From: Flavobacteriales bacterium UBA4474
GTDB taxonomy: Bacteria > Bacteroidota > Bacteroidia > Flavobacteriales_D > Sanyastnellaceae
Direction: 5' to 3'
Assembly (NCBI GenBank): GCA_002389295.1
Contig: DGOE01000029.1
Coordinates: 1 to 6,954, forward strand
DNA length: 6,954 bases
The notes beneath the pieces were generated by a model, which worked only from the letters and a program-made list of their open reading frames with translations, had not been told where the DNA came from and ran no database searches. A program made the translations under genes and the position numbers. Of this stretch, positions 1 through 6,954 are shown piece by piece. Position 1 is the first letter of the stretch. Every line of letters begins with the position of its first letter.

Positions 1-2562
1 GGCGATCTCGACAACAGCGGAACCAAAGACCTGTTTTCTGGAGGGTCGTATGATGGTGTGCACCACCTCAGCATGGCGCCCTATGGCCCAGTCAATTTCA
101 ATAACCTCGACAATGGCTCCATGTTTATGCAGGGCTGTGCCATGAGCGACCTCGATGGCGACGGTGTGCTGGACGTGTTTGCTTGCCATGACGATGCACT
201 CAGCAGGTTGTGGAAGGGCAATACAATGGGCAGCCCCACCCCGGATGCCGGGTTGATGCCGCTCACGGACTACGCGACGGGTGAATTCCCCAATACCGAC
301 CACAGCGGGAACTATGGCGTGGTGACCGCCGATGTCAATGGGGATGGCCACACCGACGTCTACATCGCCAAATGCCGGCAGTTCATCATCGACCCAACCG
401 ACCCGCGCAGGGTCAATCAATTGTGGATGGCCGATGGCAATGGTGGTTGGACAGAAGAAGCCGCGTCGCGCGGCTTGGTGCTGCACGAGCAAAGTTGGAC
501 GGCCGACTTTGGGGACATCGACAACGACGGCGATCTCGACGCCCTCATTACCAACCACAGCAGCCCCCTCGCTTTGCTCCAAAACGATGGCACGGGCCAT
601 TTCACGGACATCACAACGGGTAGCGGGCTCGACGTCACGGGTTTTTTCCTCCAAGCCAAACTCGCCGACCTCGACAACGATGGCTTCCTCGACCTGCTGA
701 CGGCGGGAGGCGGGGCTGCCCAGCGCCTGTTCATGGGCCAGGGCGACGGCACCTTTGCCAGCGCTGATTGGCCCTTCACCCACCCCGACGCGATGCTCAG
801 CTTTGCCGTAGGCGATGCCGGGAGGGACGGTACGCTGGACGTCTATGCCAGCTACGGCAATGTCTATGTCAGCCCGGACGACTACAACCCGGATGTGCTC
901 TACCTGAACCAAGCCAATGGCCACCACTGGATTGCATTTGATCTGCAGGGCGTCACCTCCAACCTTGATGCCGTGGGGTCGCGGGTCAGCCTCTACGGAC
1001 CGTGGGGCGTCCAGGTGCGCGAGATCCGGGCGGGGGAGAGCTATGGCATGACCTGCACGCACCACGTGCACTTTGGCATCGGCGCGGCCCAAGCGGTGGA
1101 CAGCGCAGTCGTCCGGTTCCCCGGTGGCATGGAACAGCTTTGGGTCGCCCCTGCCGTGGACACCTATCACCACGTGGTGGAGGCGCCCTGCACCCTTGCG
1201 GCGTTTGACCTGTTGCCTTCGGGGGACCTGTCGCTCTGCCCGGGGGCGTCGGTTGACCTCACGCCCTCCATTTCCGGCAGCGCATACCACTGGAACACAG
1301 GAGATGATGCGGCTACCCTCACAGCCGATGCACCCGGCTACTACACGGTGCGGGTGACCGATGCCGAAGGGTGTGTCGGCCTCTCCGAGCCCATCCGCGT
1401 GACCCGGGCTGCGGAAGTGATTCCGGCCTTGGAGGTGGACGGCGACCTGATCGGATGCAGCGGGCGCACGGTGGTATTGCATGCCATATCCGAGGGGGCG
1501 TGGACCTGGTCGAATGGCGCCCAGACAGACAGCCTCGTGGTGACCTCCGATGGCACATACCACATCATCCTCGAAGACGGTTGCGGGGGACTCCAGCGTT
1601 CGGATACCGCAGAGGTCGTGTTTTACGACACACCGGGCGCACCGCAATTGGAAGACGTCATTGTGGATTTGCCCCAAGCTGTCTCGCTCAATGGCGGGGG
1701 CGGCTTGTTGAATTGGTTCGGCACTGAGGTGGCCCCGATGCCCTTGTCTACTGCCCCCAATTTCACCACGCCCGTGCTGGATTCCACCACCACTTTTTGG
1801 GTCGAGTCCGTGGAGATCTATGGCGCAGAGGGGGCCAATGGAGGCGCCCAGGTGCAAGGCAATGGGGCCTACTTCGACAACCCCGATTACGGGTTGCTGT
1901 TCGATGCCCACGAGGACATTGTGATCGATTCGGTGCGCGTCTTTGCCAATGGGGCGGGGCCCAGAAGCTTTGCGCTGTTGAACCCCTCAGGCATCATCAT
2001 GGAGCAGGTGACCTTGGAGGTTCCAGATGGCCCCTCCTATATCGCCTTGTCGTTTTTCGTGCCCGAAGGGGCCGGTTACGGATTGCGCGGGCTCGACCAG
2101 GGCATGCAACTCTGGCGGGATGGCATTGGCACGGACCTGGAATACCCGTATGCCCTTGGCTCTCTGGCGACCATCACATCGAACAACCTGAACAACAGCG
2201 CCAACAACACCAATTACTACTACTATTTCTATGATTGGCACGTGAGCAGCATACCGACCGTTTGCACTTCTACACGCACCGATGTGACGGTCATCTCCTT
2301 GATCTACGGCTGCACTTATCCTTCGGCATCCAATTTTGAGGCCGCAGCCACCAACGAGAGCGGCAGCTGCATCTGGGTGGGGTGCATGGATGAGACAGCC
2401 ATCAACTACCACCCCATCCACACCGTTGGCGATGACAGTTGCACGTACACCATGAATCCCGGCCCGGGCGTGTGCCCTGCCGATCTCAATGGCGATGGCC
2501 TCACGGGCAGTGCGGACTTGCTGATGCTGCTCTCAGACTTCGGCGAGTTCTGCGCCGAATGA
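1..2562 (+). CDS. Partial (5' end missing) secreted FG-GAP/VCBS propeller protein with ASPIC/UnbV, Ig-like and dockerin-like domains
   Basis: The frame is open from base 1 to the TGA at 2560-2562 (853 residues), and FG-GAP sequence already precedes the first possible GTG start at 58, so the true start and signal peptide lie upstream. Residues below count from base 1. Six FG-GAP/VCBS loops begin at residues 1, 49, 110, 171, 222 and 271, for example SDLDGDGVLDV and GDIDNDGDLDA, spaced 48-61 residues as in a calcium-binding beta-propeller. The last loop (GDAGRDGTLDV) is degenerate. An ASPIC/UnbV domain follows at about 308-395 (HWIAFDL, GSRVSLYG, EIRAGESYG, HFGIG). Next come two Ig/PKD-like domains (about 412-468 and 479-540), a third Ig-like stretch (about 545-605) and a jelly-roll-like module (about 618-750) ending YYYYFYDWHV. 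Two GCxxxxAxNYxxxAxxxxGSC-type cassettes (about 770-815) precede a single dockerin-like loop, CPADLNGDGLTGSADLL, at the end. The family is extracellular and probably adhesive or ligand-binding; the ligand is unknown. No enzyme motif was seen. Confidence 0.9.
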   Translation, partial: GDLDNSGTKDLFSGGSYDGVHHLSMAPYGPVNFNNLDNGSMFMQGCAMSDLDGDGVLDVFACHDDALSRLWKGNTMGSPTPDAGLMPLTDYATGEFPNTDHSGNYGVVTADVNGDGHTDVYIAKCRQFIIDPTDPRRVNQLWMADGNGGWTEEAASRGLVLHEQSWTADFGDIDNDGDLDALITNHSSPLALLQNDGTGHFTDITTGSGLDVTGFFLQAKLADLDNDGFLDLLTAGGGAAQRLFMGQGDGTFASADWPFTHPDAMLSFAVGDAGRDGTLDVYASYGNVYVSPDDYNPDVLYLNQANGHHWIAFDLQGVTSNLDAVGSRVSLYGPWGVQVREIRAGESYGMTCTHHVHFGIGAAQAVDSAVVRFPGGMEQLWVAPAVDTYHHVVEAPCTLAAFDLLPSGDLSLCPGASVDLTPSISGSAYHWNTGDDAATLTADAPGYYTVRVTDAEGCVGLSEPIRVTRAAEVIPALEVDGDLIGCSGRTVVLHAISEGAWTWSNGAQTDSLVVTSDGTYHIILEDGCGGLQRSDTAEVVFYDTPGAPQLEDVIVDLPQAVSLNGGGGLLNWFGTEVAPMPLSTAPNFTTPVLDSTTTFWVESVEIYGAEGANGGAQVQGNGAYFDNPDYGLLFDAHEDIVIDSVRVFANGAGPRSFALLNPSGIIMEQVTLEVPDGPSYIALSFFVPEGAGYGLRGLDQGMQLWRDGIGTDLEYPYALGSLATITSNNLNNSANNTNYYYYFYDWHVSSIPTVCTSTRTDVTVISLIYGCTYPSASNFEAAATNESGSCIWVGCMDETAINYHPIHTVGDDSCTYTMNPGPGVCPADLNGDGLTGSADLLMLLSDFGEFCAE

Positions 2563-2566
2563 GGGT

Positions 2567-2591
2567 GAGGTTTTACTGACGGGTAAGCCTC
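2567..2591. terminator. Hairpin between convergent stop codons, possible bidirectional terminator
   Basis: The left arm GAGGTTTTAC (2567-2576) pairs with the right arm GTAAGCCTC (2583-2591). This gives nine pairs, one of them a T-G wobble, with one bulged T and a 6-base loop. It fills the 27 bp between the two convergent stop codons and its right arm overlaps the stop codon of the minus-strand gene. No T-run follows on either strand, so it is not a classical intrinsic terminator. The position is what makes a role in ending both transcripts plausible. Confidence 0.4.
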
Positions 2592-5500
2592 AGTTGCAAA
2601 TGTTGCCGAAAGCGCCGATCACCGCCAGGCCGTCGGCAATGTCCACATCGCCATCGCCGTCAAGGTCACCGATCGTACACCCTTCGCTGCAACCGAAGTA
2701 GGTCAACACGGCCAAGATGTCCTCCATGTCGACCATGCCGCTGCCATTCACATCCTCCGGACATCCATTCTGGAAGACCAGGCTGAGCTCGGTGGCCACA
2801 GGCGTCGAGCCGTCGGGCTCACGGTATTGGACGTTGCAGTCAAACACAACGGTGCCGTCCGTCGTCAGTTGGGCGATGAGCACACGGCCTTGGGCATCCG
2901 GTGAGGTGCCCGCTACGTTCCCTGGAATGGCAAACCAGCTGCCTCCCGCCACTTCATCGGAAGTCAGGTCAGAGCCAAGCTCGAAAGTGGGCAGGTCCAA
3001 TCCCGCGGTCTGTATGTCACCATCGGTTTCGGATGGACCACCCACCGTGACCCAGGAGTCATACTGCACCGTTGGGAAGGACGCGATGAGCGCCTCGCTG
3101 ATGCCGTTCGATGTGCCGCTTCCCAAGGGGTCTTGGAACCACGAGGTAGAAGTGGAGACATCAATGGGGCTGTTGGCTGTGCCATACACGGACAAAAGGT
3201 CTGCTCCAGCGTTGTTGAAGTTGGCGTAGACGCGCCAGGTATTGAGCCCGGCACCTGCGCCATTTTCGGCAAACAATTCAGCGGTCAGGCCGGTGAAACT
3301 TCCTTGCACATAATTGCAGGAGCCATCGTTGTCTGTCGCCGTTTCGTCATAGTTGGAGGCATTGGGGTCTGTGCATCCCGCGATTTCATCGGTGTCGCAG
3401 ATGCCGTCCTGGTCTGCGTCTCCTAAACAGTCGCCACCGCACACACCAATGGCATCCAGTTGGTTGCCATTGCAGTCACAGTCTCCTGCGGGGATGTCGT
3501 TGCAACCACAGGCGTAAACAGCACCAGGTCCATTGCACACGCCGCAGGCATCGGTGTCTCCCACACAAGGATCCACATCGTCACAGATGCCATCGGCATC
3601 CGCGTCGGCGGTGCAGGAACCGCCGCACTCCCCAATCGCATCGGCTTGGTTGCCATTGCAGTCGCAGTCTCCTGCAGGGATGTCGTTACAACCACATGTA
3701 TAGATGGCGCCAGGACCATTGCAGACGCCGCAGGCGTCAAGCTCGCCGAGGCATTCGTCGACATCGTCGCAAATCCCGTCACCATCGCTGTCAGCAGGAC
3801 AGTCACCTCCACAAACGCCAACCGCATCTTGCACGTTTCCATCACAGTCGCAGTCTCCCGCAGGGATGTCGTTGCATCCACATTCGAAAACCGCACCGGG
3901 GCCGCCACACACGCCGCAGGCGTCAAGGCTGAGGCATTCTGTTGCAGATGGGTCGGTGTAGTTGCACGCGGTCACATCGGTGCAGCCGTCCAGGCCATCG
4001 CAGAGTCCATCCGCATCGGAATCGGTGCAATTCGGCGCGCCGATGAGGCGCACATCATCGAAGTAGGCCACCTCGCCGTTGGCGTTGTTTCGCGTCACGA
4101 CACGCAACCTGACCGTATTGCCATCGGGAATGGAGACCGGGGCCACTTGGGCGGAGGAAAAGTCATTTGAGAAGGTGGCCAGCACCTGGGTATTGCCATT
4201 GATGATGGCTTCAAACCGGATGAAGTCAGTGCCTTCCCAATTGCCTGTTTCAGCCACGTTGATGCTCGCCTGCATGTCTGTGAATCCCGAAGCGTCAATC
4301 TCCCGCGAAGTCCAAGTGCAATCGAAGTCGAGGTCCTTGCCTGCAAAGGCCGTATCGCCGTTGAGGGTGGAGGTGTAGAAGTAATCCGTTGCCCCGCCTA
4401 CAGTGATGCTCCATTCGGTTTCGCTCGCGGCTGAATTCGATGAGCCGTTGTAGCCGTATCCCAGGCTGGCGAATCCACCAAAGGTCTCCTCCCAAATGGT
4501 GGTTGGACCGGATCCTTGACAACCGAAGTTGGGTGCGCTGCAGTCGGTGTATACGTCGCCGAAGGTGAGGGCATCCCCGTCATCGCAAGGCGTTCCGAGC
4601 AAAATGCAAGAGCCATCATCTGAGGAGGCAGCGGCGTCATAATTGCACGCCGCAGCATTCGTGCATCCCGGAGAGAGGGCCGCGAAGTACCAGGCGCGGA
4701 AAACGAGCGTCGGATCATCCACGTATGGATTGCGGTTGCCCTGCGCCGTCTCGATGCGGTCGTTGCGCTGCACCTCGAAGGCACTCACCGGGTCGGCGAG
4801 GTGCCAGTCGTAGAGTGTTTGGGGGTCGCAGACGCCCGAGAGGTCACCTGCTTGGGTGGGGTACATCGTATAGAAATAGTACACTGCCCGGGCCACGTCA
4901 CCTTTTTGAGACTCTCGGGGTTCCCAGACACCGCCAGAGCGCTCACTGAAGTCATCGGGGTTGGCGGGGATGGTGCCCGTGCTGATGTAGTTTCCTTGGC
5001 CATCGACACCATACCATTGGGCGGTGGCGTCATCCACTTCGCCGTAAGGATTATTGGAGCGGGCGGAGTTGGGAGAGCCGTGCGCGGGGCGCAAACTCCA
5101 GATGTCAGAGCGCATGGGACTGATCGAACCATAATAACTCTGGGGCACCAGGTGCTCCGCATTGATCGGGTCGGGGAAGGTCACGAATTCAGCGGCCTGT
5201 TGGAATCCCGTGTAGACGCATTCGATTTGGCTCCCGACTTCATCCACCGAGCCATACATCTGCTCGCGGGCGCTGTTGTAACCGAGGTCAGTGTGCAGTC
5301 CGTCGTACCAATTGGTCTTGAGCCAATCGCGCAGGGGCTGTAAGGTCAAGTCTGTAGGTGGCGTCGGCGGAGCACTCGTCAGGTTGGGCCTGAGAACGAA
5401 GAGGCCTTCGTTGATGTGGCTGACGATGACATTTCCAGAGGCAAAGAAGGGGTATGCCGTCCAAGCTCCACTGAAACTGGCCGCATCCGAAGCGGGGTAG

Positions 5501-6537
5501 ACATCGAAATAGGCCACTTCTGTCAATGTTCCCGAACCCACGGATTCCAAGTCCAAGACCCGCATTCCAGCCCGGTAATTGGCTTGATAACAATAGCCCT
5601 CGTGGTTGTAGAGGTTGTGATCAATGGCAGGTGTGGTACCCTCATGCGTGCCAATCAGGGCCGGGTTGTCCAGGTCCAGGCAGTCAAAGATGTAGGTCCG
5701 TGTGTTGGTGCTGTTCTCATCGCTTTCATCGTTCACCAACAGGTAGCGCTGGTCTTCGGTGAGCCATCCCTGGTGGGTGTATTGCGCCGTCGCGTAGCCC
5801 GTATTGCTGAGCAGAATGGCATCTCCTGCGTTGGTGACATCGACAATGGCGATGGAGTTCTCATTGAAACACAGGGCGATTTCCTTGCCGACATGCTGTG
5901 CATCCGGCCCGCTGTAATTCACAATTTGTGCATCGTGGGTATAGCCGTCCTCAGCAAAACTGCCAATCAGGCTGGGCGCCGTTGGATTGGAAATATCCAA
6001 GATGTGCAGACCACCGCTAAACGTATTGGTCCCTACCGCATACGCCCTTCCGCTGGCCTCGTTGATGGCGATGTTGTGGGCATTGCTAAATCCAGCGTAA
6101 TGCGCATCCTCGGTGAACGCCACCGGGGGATTGGCCACACTCCTCAGCCTTGTCAGATCAAAAACCTGCATGCCATGACCACTGGCTTCGGACACGATGA
6201 AGGCATGGTCGGCATGCACCTTGACATCGCGCCACAGCGAAGTCCCAGTATGCGAAGCCAATGTGCCGAGCACCACTGGCGATGCCGCATCGGAAATATC
6301 CACAAAAGCCGTGGTGCCCTCCATGCCCACGATGGCATATTCGTTGCCGTTGGTGGGGTCGGTCCAACCCCACAGGTCTTCTGCATCTCCGCCGCCGAGG
6401 GCTGACGAAGGGACAAAGGACATCAGGTCGACCTGGTCACAAGGGTAGCCAGCAGCGAACCCATTTTCACAGGGGGTTTGGGACCTCAGGGCCCAAGGCA
6501 AAGCCAACAGGCTGGCCAAGAAAATCAATGATCGCAT
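2590..6537 (-). CDS. Secreted choice-of-anchor B / endonuclease I fusion protein with Cys-rich calcium-type repeats and dockerin-like C-terminus
   Basis: This is a complete gene of 1315 residues. The ATG at 6537 is chosen over an in-frame TTG at 6555 because it starts directly on a good signal peptide (MRSLIFLASLLALPWALRSQ); no Shine-Dalgarno sequence is visible. Residues about 21-384 form a choice-of-anchor B domain of LVIVD-type propeller repeats (AFVDISDAASPVVLGTL, LHILDISNPTAPSLIGSF, MRVLDLESV). After a Pro/Thr linker, residues about 395-620 match endonuclease I, the secreted nuclease family of Vibrio Vvn/EndA. The key motifs are EHLVPQS (Glu461-His462), DIWSLRP with N490, R493 and N495, KGDVARA (545-551), and WHLADP...RN...QGNRNP (578-604). 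All family motifs I know are present, so activity on DNA or RNA outside the cell is expected. Next are a GCTNAAACNYD cassette (about 624), a jelly-roll-like domain (about 680-835), three 62-residue Cys/Asp repeats (872-1052) and another cassette (about 1054). A beta-rich module (about 1078-1256) and two dockerin-like loops (DVNGSGMVDMED, DLDGDGDVDIAD) end the protein. No type IX sorting domain was recognised. The gene starts 36 bp after the stop of the upstream same-strand gene with no visible promoter, so cotranscription is likely. Confidence 0.93.
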   Translation of the reverse strand: MRSLIFLASLLALPWALRSQTPCENGFAAGYPCDQVDLMSFVPSSALGGGDAEDLWGWTDPTNGNEYAIVGMEGTTAFVDISDAASPVVLGTLASHTGTSLWRDVKVHADHAFIVSEASGHGMQVFDLTRLRSVANPPVAFTEDAHYAGFSNAHNIAINEASGRAYAVGTNTFSGGLHILDISNPTAPSLIGSFAEDGYTHDAQIVNYSGPDAQHVGKEIALCFNENSIAIVDVTNAGDAILLSNTGYATAQYTHQGWLTEDQRYLLVNDESDENSTNTRTYIFDCLDLDNPALIGTHEGTTPAIDHNLYNHEGYCYQANYRAGMRVLDLESVGSGTLTEVAYFDVYPASDAASFSGAWTAYPFFASGNVIVSHINEGLFVLRPNLTSAPPTPPTDLTLQPLRDWLKTNWYDGLHTDLGYNSAREQMYGSVDEVGSQIECVYTGFQQAAEFVTFPDPINAEHLVPQSYYGSISPMRSDIWSLRPAHGSPNSARSNNPYGEVDDATAQWYGVDGQGNYISTGTIPANPDDFSERSGGVWEPRESQKGDVARAVYYFYTMYPTQAGDLSGVCDPQTLYDWHLADPVSAFEVQRNDRIETAQGNRNPYVDDPTLVFRAWYFAALSPGCTNAAACNYDAAASSDDGSCILLGTPCDDGDALTFGDVYTDCSAPNFGCQGSGPTTIWEETFGGFASLGYGYNGSSNSAASETEWSITVGGATDYFYTSTLNGDTAFAGKDLDFDCTWTSREIDASGFTDMQASINVAETGNWEGTDFIRFEAIINGNTQVLATFSNDFSSAQVAPVSIPDGNTVRLRVVTRNNANGEVAYFDDVRLIGAPNCTDSDADGLCDGLDGCTDVTACNYTDPSATECLSLDACGVCGGPGAVFECGCNDIPAGDCDCDGNVQDAVGVCGGDCPADSDGDGICDDVDECLGELDACGVCNGPGAIYTCGCNDIPAGDCDCNGNQADAIGECGGSCTADADADGICDDVDPCVGDTDACGVCNGPGAVYACGCNDIPAGDCDCNGNQLDAIGVCGGDCLGDADQDGICDTDEIAGCTDPNASNYDETATDNDGSCNYVQGSFTGLTAELFAENGAGAGLNTWRVYANFNNAGADLLSVYGTANSPIDVSTSTSWFQDPLGSGTSNGISEALIASFPTVQYDSWVTVGGPSETDGDIQTAGLDLPTFELGSDLTSDEVAGGSWFAIPGNVAGTSPDAQGRVLIAQLTTDGTVVFDCNVQYREPDGSTPVATELSLVFQNGCPEDVNGSGMVDMEDILAVLTYFGCSEGCTIGDLDGDGDVDIADGLAVIGAFGNICN
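2593..2973 (-). repeat. C-terminal module, copy 1 (beta-rich segment plus two dockerin-like loops)
   Basis: From DLTSDEVAGGSWF to the end, this module of the fusion protein matches the tail of the neighbouring gene at 6577-6954 with roughly half of the residues identical by eye. Shared blocks are LTSD, GGSWF, GRVLI, TTDGTV, QYR, LVF, CPED and FGC. Four cysteines bracketing the two loops (CPED, FGC, GC, and one at the end) are kept in both copies. The two copies lie in the same orientation about 3.6 kb apart. Confidence 0.85.
3382..3924 (-). repeat. Three tandem 186-bp repeats encoding Cys/Asp-rich calcium-type units
   Basis: Two full units (3739-3924 and 3553-3738) and a third of 171 bp (3382-3552) recur at an exact period of 186 bp, or 62 codons. 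Each unit runs from DACGVC(N/G)GPGA through CGCNDIPAGDCDC to a thrombospondin-type-3-like stretch such as DSDGDGICDDVDEC, with ten cysteines per full unit. The DNA is also well conserved: the block coding for GCNDIPAGDCDC differs at only a few bases between copies. The units probably form a rigid, disulfide- and calcium-stabilised stalk between the enzyme half and the C-terminal module. The repeats are coding and in frame, so this is not a CRISPR or a satellite. Confidence 0.9.
4678..5355 (-). other. Endonuclease I domain within the fusion protein
   Basis: This is the stretch encoding the nuclease domain. The Glu-His pair of the active site lies in EHLVPQS, encoded at 5137-5157. In Vvn-type nucleases the equivalent histidine is the general base, and nearby Glu/Asn residues hold the metal. 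The downstream motif pairs (N490/R493/N495, K545-G546-D547, W578-H579, R591-N592, Q599 to P604) come in the order and spacing typical of the family. Several cysteines are present, as expected for an exported enzyme. The domain boundaries are estimates by eye. Confidence 0.85.
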
Positions 6538-6573
6538 GCCGATGCTGGGGGTCAATGTGTGAATGGGTTCGGT

Positions 6574-6954
6574 TTAGAAACAAGAAGTACTGAAGGCCCC
6601 CAGTACATCCAAAATGTCTGATACGCCCACAACGCCATCCATGTCGATGTCTCCTGTGCATCCCGTGCCTGTGCAACCGAAGGCAGACAACAGAATGAGG
6701 ATGTCATCCACGGCGACCAGTCCATCACCATTGATGTCTTCTGGACAACTGTTGGGGAAGACGAGGGTCAATCCAGCAACCTGCGGGTTCGTTCCGTCGG
6801 ACGCCCGGTATTGGATGTTGCATTGCAGCGTGACAGTGCCGTCCGTTGTGAACTGTCCAATCAGCACACGGCCGTCGGCATCGGGGAATGCTTGAGGCTC
6901 CTGATCGGGGAAGACAAACCAACTTCCACCCAATGTGGGGTCCGAAGTCAGGGC
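6574..6954 (-). CDS. Partial (N-terminal part outside window) secreted protein with dockerin-like C-terminal module
   Basis: Only the last 126 residues and the TAA stop (6574-6576) are inside the window. The frame is open to the edge and begins ALTSDPTLGGSWF, which aligns with LTSDEVAGGSWF near the end of the downstream gene, so the internal TTG at 6933 is not a start. The visible part is a beta-rich segment (GRVLIGQFTTDGTVTLQCNI) followed by SCPEDINGDGLVAVDDIL and GDIDMDGVVGVSDIL. These are two dockerin-like calcium loops; position 9 of both (A, G) lacks the usual acidic residue. It ends AFSTSCF. The protein is presumably exported like its neighbour, and the shared tail suggests a common sorting or anchoring route. 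Its main function cannot be told because the N-terminal domains are not visible. It is likely the upstream gene of a transcript that continues into the fusion protein. Confidence 0.85.
   Translation of the reverse strand, partial: ALTSDPTLGGSWFVFPDQEPQAFPDADGRVLIGQFTTDGTVTLQCNIQYRASDGTNPQVAGLTLVFPNSCPEDINGDGLVAVDDILILLSAFGCTGTGCTGDIDMDGVVGVSDILDVLGAFSTSCF

Noticed and set aside
58..60. The GTG at 58 as start of the first gene.
   Set aside because: The same frame is open to base 1 and encodes an FG-GAP loop (GDLDNSGTKDL) upstream, so the gene begins outside the window.
2182..2235. Asn-rich then Tyr-rich stretch (SNNLNNSANNTNYYYYFY) as a low-complexity insertion.
   Set aside because: The YYYxFYDW ending is a common feature of this jelly-roll-like module in Bacteroidota proteins, so it is part of a normal domain.
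2472..2680. Cellulosome-type assembly suggested by dockerin-like ends.
   Set aside because: No cohesin, glycoside hydrolase or scaffoldin is visible, and such calcium loops occur in many non-cellulosomal secreted proteins.
3382..3924. CRISPR-like array.
   Set aside because: The repeats are 186 bp, in frame, without spacers, and encode a recognisable Cys/Asp protein unit.
3460..4170. A 236-codon open frame on the plus strand over the Cys-rich repeats.
   Set aside because: Its apparent repeats (VAIAV...CRDVV) are the antisense image of the 186-bp coding repeats. It has no plausible domain or start signal.
5416..6405. A 329-codon open frame on the plus strand, opposite the choice-of-anchor B region.
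   Set aside because: The minus-strand frame carries clear LVIVD repeats and a signal peptide. The plus-strand product resembles no family and is the usual shadow of a GC-rich gene.
6538..6555. The in-frame TTG at 6555 as start of the fusion protein.
   Set aside because: It would add six residues (MTPSIG) before a standard signal peptide that begins at the ATG at 6537, and it has no ribosome binding site.

Overview
The window looks like a piece of a Bacteroidota chromosome, most likely a marine Flavobacteriales-type bacterium with a fairly GC-rich genome. The clues are the protein modules. They include Ig-like domains ending in 'GYYTVRVTDAEGC', a jelly-roll-like module ending in 'YYYYFYDWHV', the 'GCTDPxAxNYDxxATxxDGSC' cassette, Cys/Asp repeats of the 'DACGVCNGPG...CGCNDIPAGDCDC' type, and a choice-of-anchor B domain. 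No Shine-Dalgarno sequence is visible before the one start codon in the window, which also fits Bacteroidota. The placement rests on domain style only. Planctomycetes also use dockerin-like tails of the 'CPADLNGDG' kind, so phylum is probable and not proven.

Layout: the window is almost wholly coding, with three large genes for secreted or surface proteins. (1) Positions 1-2562, plus strand, the 3' part of a gene for an FG-GAP/VCBS beta-propeller protein with an ASPIC/UnbV domain, Ig-like domains and a short dockerin-like tail. (2) Positions 2590-6537, minus strand, a complete 1315-residue protein. It has a signal peptide, a choice-of-anchor B (LVIVD-type) propeller, an endonuclease I domain with its motifs intact, a jelly-roll-like domain, three exact-period 62-residue Cys-rich calcium-type repeats, and a C-terminal module with two dockerin-like loops. 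(3) Positions 6574-6954, minus strand, the last 126 residues of another protein ending in the same C-terminal module. Genes 1 and 2 converge tail to tail across 27 bp that hold a hairpin. Gene 3 lies 36 bp upstream of gene 2 on the same strand with no visible promoter between them, so the two may be cotranscribed.

How they fit together: all three proteins end in a dockerin-like, cysteine-bracketed tail, and none that can be seen carries a recognisable type IX secretion C-terminal domain. They look like members of one family of exported, surface-displayed or matrix-associated proteins that share a sorting or anchoring tail and carry different N-terminal business ends. The clearest activity is in gene 2, an extracellular nuclease joined to a propeller, plausibly for scavenging nucleic acid or remodelling DNA-containing matrix. 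No tRNA, rRNA, CRISPR array or mobile element was seen.
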